The notes under the pieces are model-generated. The model was given only the letters and a program-made list of their open reading frames with translations, was not told where the DNA came from and did not search any database. Of a stretch of 64,000 nucleotides of DNA, positions 59,534 through 64,000 are shown piece after piece. The stretch is from Phycisphaeraceae bacterium. GTDB taxonomy: Bacteria > Planctomycetota > Phycisphaerae > Phycisphaerales > UBA1924. The stretch covers positions 124,001-188,000 of the forward strand of contig JAHCJI010000001.1 of the NCBI GenBank assembly GCA_026126305.1. The letters are read 5' to 3'. A program made the translations under genes and the position numbers. Position 1 is the stretch's first letter. The number at the start of each line of letters is the position of its first letter.

Positions 59534-60421
59534 TCACAAGCCCACATCGCCGGCATCGCCCGCATACCGGATCCACTCCAGGCACAGCCCGCTCGGCCCG
59601 GCCGTCGGCCCCGCCCGCCTGCGATCCACGCTGGCAAGCGCCAAGGCCACGTCGGACACGGCCATCCGACCCCTGCCCACCTCGTGCAGCGTGCCCGCGA
59701 TGATCCGAACCATGTTGTACAAGAATCCCCCGCCGACGACAAGGATCCGCACCCGGTGCTCGCCCACCCGCGACACCTCAACCGCATCGATCCGACGCAC
59801 GGTGCTTTGTCGCCCGTGGTGGATCTGGGTAAAAGCCGCAAAATCATGCTCGCCCACAAGAACTTGGGCGGCCTCGTGCATGGCCCGCGCATCCAGACCA
59901 TGGTGCGTGTGCGTCACGTAGGCCCGGTCGAACAAGGGCCGCTGGAAATGGTCGTGGAAGGTGTAGGTATACGCCTTGGACAAAGCCCGAGAGATCGGAT
60001 CGAAACCCGCTTCGACCGCCATCGCGTCGAGCACCAGCACGTCGGCGGGCAGACGCCCGTTGATGGCCCGCACCAGCCCCTCGACGCCGCGATCCACCGG
60101 CCAGCCCCCGCCGCGCCGGCCCGGCTCGCTGCCGTCGCTACACGTAAATACACCCACCTGCCCCCGCGCATGGACGCCCGCGTCGGTCCGGCTGGCCCCG
60201 GTCAGCATCACCCGCTCGCGGACCACCTCTCGCACCGCACGCTCCACCACCGCCTGAACCGTCCGCAACGCCACGCGGCCCGGCCCGGCATCCAAGCTTG
60301 GGTCGGCATGGGGCACGGCGGTTCGCTGCCCGTCCTTCCCCTCGGGCTCGGGGGGCTCCTGCTTCTGCCAGCCGCAGAAGTCGGTCCCGTCGTAGGCAAT
60401 GGTCAGTCGGTAGGTCGGCAC
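59534..60421 (-). CDS. truA: tRNA pseudouridine synthase A
   Basis: Forms pseudouridine at positions 38-40 of the tRNA anticodon arm. The catalytic Asp80 lies in TGASRTDAGVHARGQ. YRLTIAYDGTDFCGWQ opens the domain, and FLYNMVRIIAGTLHEVGRGR is the conserved C-terminal motif. About 25 residues (PEPEGKDGQRTAVPH...) are inserted after the first strand, making the protein longer (295 aa) than usual. GTG 60421 is chosen because TACCCT lies 6 nt upstream; a frame start at 60517 would add 32 non-conserved residues. Confidence 0.93.
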   Translation of the reverse strand: MPTYRLTIAYDGTDFCGWQKQEPPEPEGKDGQRTAVPHADPSLDAGPGRVALRTVQAVVERAVREVVRERVMLTGASRTDAGVHARGQVGVFTCSDGSEPGRRGGGWPVDRGVEGLVRAINGRLPADVLVLDAMAVEAGFDPISRALSKAYTYTFHDHFQRPLFDRAYVTHTHHGLDARAMHEAAQVLVGEHDFAAFTQIHHGRQSTVRRIDAVEVSRVGEHRVRILVVGGGFLYNMVRIIAGTLHEVGRGRMAVSDVALALASVDRRRAGPTAGPSGLCLEWIRYAGDAGDVGL

Positions 60422-60565
60422 AAGGACAGGGTATTGGGCAATCGAGCAATAAACCCCGGCGGAGCCCGTTGGACAGCCCGGAACGGTCTCCAAGTGAGGC
60501 CAGTACGAGTCGGGCACGCGGTGTGCCCCTGCTCAAACCATGGATATCAGAGGAGGTTGGTGGAA

Positions 60566-61030
60566 ATGACCAGGACCATTTCGTTGGTTTCGGCCCTGAT
60601 GGCGCTGCTCATCGGGACCGCAAGCGTCTTTGCCCAAGGCAACACACGGCCCGAGCCGGCCGAGATTGCCGCCCGCTGTGTCGCCCAGATGGAGCGCACC
60701 GGAGAGGCGACCGTCCGCGCCATCACCGATCAGACCCGGGCCACCATCGCGCGCATCCGCTTCCTGGACGCCGAGGGCGCTCCCGACCGCGTCATTATCG
60801 GTGCCGGCCAGACCGGGATCGAGCGCATCACCGCCACGGGCGAACTCGGCAGCAACCAAGTCTCCCGCATCGAGCGTGCGTGTGTCGAGGCCCTGATCCG
60901 TCTCGAGGCCGACCGGGCCCTGATCGCCCGCGTCCGCTTCGCCGCCGATGGCGTCCGCGGCAATATCGCCTCGGCCGTCCGCCGTGGCACCGCCGCTATC
61001 CGCCAGGCCGTCGCCGACGCCATCGGCTGA
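60566..61030 (+). CDS. Small exported Arg/Ala-rich protein, 154 aa
   Basis: A signal peptide (LVSALMALLIGTASVFAQ) is followed by a helical, arginine- and alanine-rich chain of repeated pattern (IARIRFLDAEGAP, IARVRFAADGVRG). The two halves look like a weak internal duplication (residues about 60-75 and 130-145 share I/L-A-R-x-R-F). No family is recognised. ATG 60566 has AGGAGG 9 nt upstream, one of the best ribosome-binding sites in the window. Confidence 0.7.
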   Translation: MTRTISLVSALMALLIGTASVFAQGNTRPEPAEIAARCVAQMERTGEATVRAITDQTRATIARIRFLDAEGAPDRVIIGAGQTGIERITATGELGSNQVSRIERACVEALIRLEADRALIARVRFAADGVRGNIASAVRRGTAAIRQAVADAIG

Positions 61031-61069
61031 AGCTCACTCCATTCGCTCCAATCGTGCCATCCAGGCATG

Positions 61070-61116
61070 AAAAAACACGTCCCGCGCCCGGGGAGGGCGG
61101 GACGTGTTTTCTTTGT
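61070..61116. terminator. Bidirectional terminator between two convergent genes
   Basis: AAAACACGTCCCGC pairs with GCGGGACGTGTTTT around an 11-nt loop. A-rich and T-rich flanks on both sides suit the exported-protein gene (+) and lpdA (-). Confidence 0.85.
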
Positions 61117-61166
61117 CATGAAGCCTGGAGTTTGCACCGCGGCGAATGCACACGCAGGACCATCCG

Positions 61167-62723
61167 TCAAGCGTTGATCATCCGCCCTTCGCTGCCCAGG
61201 GCGGCCTCGTGCACGCTCTCGTGCATGGTGGGGTGGGCGTGCACTGTCGCGATGAGTTCTTCGCTGGTGGCTTCCAAGCGGCGCGCCAGCGAAAGCTCAG
61301 CAATAAGCTCGGTCGCCTGGTCGCCCATGATGTGCGCGCCCAGGATCTCGCCCCGCGGCAAACCCCGGATGATCTTGCAGAACCCGTCGGTGTGCCGCGT
61401 GGCGATGGCCTTGCCCAAAGCGGTGAAGGGGAACTTGCCCACCTGGTAGTCCTGGCCCGCCTTGAGGCCCTTGTCCTTCAACGCCCGCTCGGTGTAGCCC
61501 ACGCTGGCCACCTGCGGGTGGCAGTAGGTGCAGCCGGGGATGATCGAGTAGTCCATGGGGATGGGCTCGTGGTCGAGCTTGCCGTCCTTCCACGCGATGC
61601 GCTCCACGCACAGCACGCCCTCCTCGCTGGCCACGTGCGCCAGCCACGGCGGGCCGATGACGTCGCCGATGGCGTAGATACCCTCGAGGTTGGTCTTGTA
61701 GTCGATGCGCTGCTCGCCCAGGTTCGTGGGGTCGTAGTCGGTCTTGACGTGATCCTTAACGGTCTCCAGGCCCAGCTTGTCGTCGAACAAGCCGTCGAAG
61801 CGACCCTTGACGCCGATGGCCAGCAGCAGCTTGTCGGCCTCGAGGGTCTCCTTCTTGCCCTCGTCGGGCTTGCCATCCTTCATGGGCGCGATGGTGACCT
61901 TCACGCCCTTGCCCTTGGCGTCCACGCCCGTGGCCACCATGCCCAGCTTGAACTCGATGCCGGCCTTCTTGTAGTAGCGCAGCATCGCCTGCGACACGTC
62001 CTCGTCCTCCACCGGCAGGATGCGGTCGAGCATCTCCACCACCGTCACCTTCGTGCCGTAGGCGTGGTAGAAGTAGCCGAACTCCATGCCGATAGCGCCC
62101 GAGCCGATGACGATGAGGCTCTTGGGGAAGGCCTTGTTGAACATCGCCTCGCGGGCGCCCCAGATGTGCTCGCTCGAGCCGAACCTGGCAAAGGGCAGGT
62201 CGCGCGCCACCGAGCCGGTGGCGATGATGACCCTGCCGGCGGTGATCGTCTCCCTGGGCTTGTCGGCGGGCTTGGCCGGCGCGTCGGTACGTTCTTCCTG
62301 CACCTGGCAGTCGTAGATCTCCACCTTCGCCGGGGTTCTGTCTTTCCCTTGGCCCTTGGCCGCCGACACGATCTTGGCCGACCCCTCGATGTGGTCGATC
62401 TTGTTCTTCTTGAGCAGGAAGCCCACGCCCTGGTTGAGCTTGCTGGCCACCTCGCGGCTGCGGCCGATGACCTTCGACCAGTCGAAGTCGATGGTGCCGT
62501 TGATCTTCAGGCCCCACTCTTCCTTCTCGTGGAGTTTTTCCATGAGCTCGGCGTTGGAGAGCAGCGCCTTGGAGGGGATGCAGCCCCAGTTGAGGCACAC
62601 GCCCCCGAGCTTGGCCCGCTCGACGCAGGCAACCTTGTAGCCCAACTGGGCCGCCCGGATCGCCGCGACGTACCCGCCCGGGCCCCCGCCGATGACAACG
62701 ATGTCGTAGTGCTTGTCCGCCAC
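61167..62723 (-). CDS. lpdA: Dihydrolipoyl dehydrogenase (E3)
   Basis: A flavoprotein oxidising dihydrolipoamide for 2-oxoacid dehydrogenase or glycine cleavage complexes. The FAD motif is IVVIGGGPGGYVAAIRA, the redox disulfide GGVCLNWGCIPSKAL, the NAD motif VIGSGAIGMEFGYF, then YAIGDVIGPPWLAH and the catalytic His-Glu in HAHPTMHESVHEA. At 518 aa it is about 40 longer than E. coli Lpd, with two polar insertions (around VQEERTDAPAKPADKPRE and GKPDEGKK). No E1 or E2 gene is next to it. ATG 62723 has GAAAGAAAGG upstream. Confidence 0.95.
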   Translation of the reverse strand: MADKHYDIVVIGGGPGGYVAAIRAAQLGYKVACVERAKLGGVCLNWGCIPSKALLSNAELMEKLHEKEEWGLKINGTIDFDWSKVIGRSREVASKLNQGVGFLLKKNKIDHIEGSAKIVSAAKGQGKDRTPAKVEIYDCQVQEERTDAPAKPADKPRETITAGRVIIATGSVARDLPFARFGSSEHIWGAREAMFNKAFPKSLIVIGSGAIGMEFGYFYHAYGTKVTVVEMLDRILPVEDEDVSQAMLRYYKKAGIEFKLGMVATGVDAKGKGVKVTIAPMKDGKPDEGKKETLEADKLLLAIGVKGRFDGLFDDKLGLETVKDHVKTDYDPTNLGEQRIDYKTNLEGIYAIGDVIGPPWLAHVASEEGVLCVERIAWKDGKLDHEPIPMDYSIIPGCTYCHPQVASVGYTERALKDKGLKAGQDYQVGKFPFTALGKAIATRHTDGFCKIIRGLPRGEILGAHIMGDQATELIAELSLARRLEATSEELIATVHAHPTMHESVHEAALGSEGRMINA

Positions 62724-62907
62724 GCTTTCGCCTTTCTTTCACCGGCCATCGTGCGCCAAGGGTGCGGCCGATGAGCGGGCAGTCTAGGGGCCGACAACCG
62801 CCCCGGCCCGACGCCGCCGCAGCGCCCATAATTCGCCAGAGGGAATCACACACCACGTGCGCCCGCCCGCCCGCCCCGGCGGCGGCGACCGAAGGAGGGA
62901 ACGAGCC

Positions 62908-63879
62908 ATGCCTTGGCGTTCGAGCGTTGTCCCGTGCCTGCACACCGCAGCCGTCCTTGCCGTCACCACGCAGGTCCATGCGGGCGAACCCGTCCTCGTT
63001 GCCACCGATGCGGCCTTCGGCTCTCCGAAGGTCTACCACATCGACCCCGCCACCGGGCAGGTCTTGGCTTCGGCCAGCCTCGTCGGCACCGGATCGATCG
63101 GCCCCACGCCCCTGAGCGCCCTAGCCTTCGACGCGCAAGGCCGTCTCCTGGGCTTCACCCCAAACACCGACAATACCACCTACCTGGTCGATCGCCATTC
63201 GGGCCAGGCAACCATCATCGGCCGCCTGCAACTGAGCGCCCGCGAGGGGGGCATGGCCACCTTCCCCGACGGCACCATCTACGCCGCCAGCACCGGCACG
63301 CCCGCTCGCCTGTTTACCATCAACCCGACCACCGGCCGCGCCTCAACAGCCGCCGTGATCGATCGCCCCAACAACATTTCGGGATTGGGGGCCCGTGCCG
63401 ATGGCCAACTCGTCGCCCTCGACCTGCGAGCCGTCGAGGAACCCCCGGCCCTTCGCGTCATCAATCCCACCACCGGACAGACCACGCTCCTGGCCACCCT
63501 GTCCCCTCGCATCACCCTGGCCGGCACCGGCGGGCTGGAGATCATCGAACGCGACGGCGTCGAGACCGGGTACTACATCGTCTCGGGAGATTCGCCCTCG
63601 GCCCCGGCCCAGCTCTGGCGCTTTGACCCCTACACCGGCGAACAAGTCCCCGTGGGCGAAGTCCCAGGCGTCCTGGCTACCACCGGGCTGGCCGGCCGGC
63701 CATGCGAGCCGTGCCTGGTCGACCTCGACGGCGATTGCCAAGCCACCGTCTTCGATTTCCTCATCTACTTCAATTGGTTCGGCGCGGGCGATGTCCGGGC
63801 CGATCTCGACGGCGATGGGCAGTTGACCATCTTCGACTTCCTTGCCTTCCAGACCGCCTTCGCCCTGGGATGCCACTAA
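62908..63879 (+). CDS. Exported beta-propeller-like protein with GC-type dockerin tail
   Basis: A 323-aa protein with a signal peptide (LHTAAVLAVTTQVHA) and a repeated pattern of D-P/N-x-T-G-Q/R (YHIDPATGQVL, FTINPTTGRAS, RVINPTTGQTT, RFDPYTGEQVP) typical of beta-propeller blades (LVIVD or PQQ-like). The end has the two-unit tail DLDGDCQATVFDFLIYFNWF and DLDGDGQLTIFDFLAFQTAF, bounded by Cys and ending GCH, as in the protein at 54037-54804. The first unit has Cys for the usual Gly. ATG 62908 has GAAGGAGGG 8 nt upstream. Confidence 0.85.
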   Translation: MPWRSSVVPCLHTAAVLAVTTQVHAGEPVLVATDAAFGSPKVYHIDPATGQVLASASLVGTGSIGPTPLSALAFDAQGRLLGFTPNTDNTTYLVDRHSGQATIIGRLQLSAREGGMATFPDGTIYAASTGTPARLFTINPTTGRASTAAVIDRPNNISGLGARADGQLVALDLRAVEEPPALRVINPTTGQTTLLATLSPRITLAGTGGLEIIERDGVETGYYIVSGDSPSAPAQLWRFDPYTGEQVPVGEVPGVLATTGLAGRPCEPCLVDLDGDCQATVFDFLIYFNWFGAGDVRADLDGDGQLTIFDFLAFQTAFALGCH

Positions 63880-63908
63880 GCACAAAAAGCCAGGCGCCCA
63901 GACAACAC

Positions 63909-63943
63909 GAAAAGCCCCCGATGCAAACAACCGGGGGCTCCTT
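63909..63943. terminator. Hairpin terminator between the dockerin-tailed gene and tRNA-Gly
   Basis: AGCCCCCG pairs with CGGGGGCT across an 11-nt loop. Four T residues follow on the reverse strand, so it fits the leftward tRNA unit best and could also end the forward gene. Confidence 0.6.
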
Positions 63944-63973
63944 CGCGTTTGGCGCGTTTGGGCATGGAAGAAA

Positions 63974-64000
63974 AGCGGGTGAACGGATTCGAACCGTCGA
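63974..64000 (-). tRNA. Partial tRNA, probably tRNA-Gly (runs off the window)
   Basis: The reverse strand shows a T arm (GACGG-TTCGAAT-CCGTT) followed by the acceptor 3' half CACCCGC and a T discriminator. This end is the usual one for glycine tRNAs (GCGGGTG...CACCCGCT). The anticodon lies beyond the window, so the isotype is inferred. Confidence 0.75.

Noticed and set aside
59435..60565. N-terminal extension of the small exported protein gene
   Set aside because: That part of the frame is antisense to truA; ATG 60566 has both a strong ribosome-binding site and the signal peptide.

Overview
This 64 kb window is GC-rich, densely coded bacterial chromosome. It most likely comes from a planctomycete, probably of the Phycisphaerae type. 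The evidence is two secreted proteins ending in paired D-x-D-G-D-G...FDFLxFQ motifs (the planctomycete 'GC-type dockerin' tail), a PEP-CTERM-like tail (53344-53997), a prepilin-type DUF1559-like protein, an LptD-like outer-membrane protein, and many GTG starts. No rRNA, CRISPR array, prophage or complete insertion sequence was found. The genus cannot be fixed from the sequence alone.

Layout. 1-8.8 kb: a partial membrane gene, tRNA-Ala, two small lipoproteins, a secreted protein divergent from a Tat-targeted gamma-glutamyltransferase, two repeat blocks, then a TPR-sulfotransferase divergent from a polyprenyl diphosphate synthase, and a GT-C membrane glycosyltransferase. 8.9-13.3 kb: an unusual long-variable-arm tRNA-Cys, citrate synthase, tryptophan 2,3-dioxygenase behind a heptamer hairpin, a lipoprotein, an orphan histidine kinase and a cold-shock protein. 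13.5-19.1 kb: rpsO-pnp, a lipoprotein/DinB pair, and thioesterase-purN. 19.2-27.2 kb: LptD-like protein plus lipoprotein, a DUF2071 protein, and methionine synthase split into two genes.

27.3-37.0 kb is the most interesting block. It holds succinate-semialdehyde dehydrogenase, a REPIN-like element, then a tight operon of class III aminotransferase, nitrilase-family amidase, Orn/Lys/Arg-type decarboxylase, ATP-grasp ligase and an autoproteolytic C45 (penicillin acyltransferase-like) hydrolase, followed by a Fur-family regulator lacking the usual metal ligands. Together these look like an amine or polyamine pathway in which an amine is made, acylated by an ATP-grasp enzyme, processed, and deacylated, with carbon leaving through GABA and succinate semialdehyde. 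The assignment is inference; the gene order is seen directly.

37.2-51 kb: a lower-GC Fic gene next to tRNA-Val, pyrB, a small membrane protein, a 1420-residue TPR/beta-propeller exported protein, a K+/H+ antiporter with SDR, an orphan iron-type solute-binding protein, pyruvate kinase and gpsA. 51-64 kb: a P1B-like ATPase without the CPC motif, two paralogous exported proteins with different C-terminal tails, a prepilin-type protein, dus, a second 21-bp minisatellite, a small conserved protein, der, truA, a small exported protein, dihydrolipoyl dehydrogenase, a dockerin-tailed exported protein and a partial tRNA-Gly.

Two patterns cut across the window. First, at least 14 genes without a Shine-Dalgarno sequence carry a TANNNT hexamer 5-8 nt before the start codon, which suggests leaderless transcripts. 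Second, both 21-bp tandem arrays lie between convergent genes.
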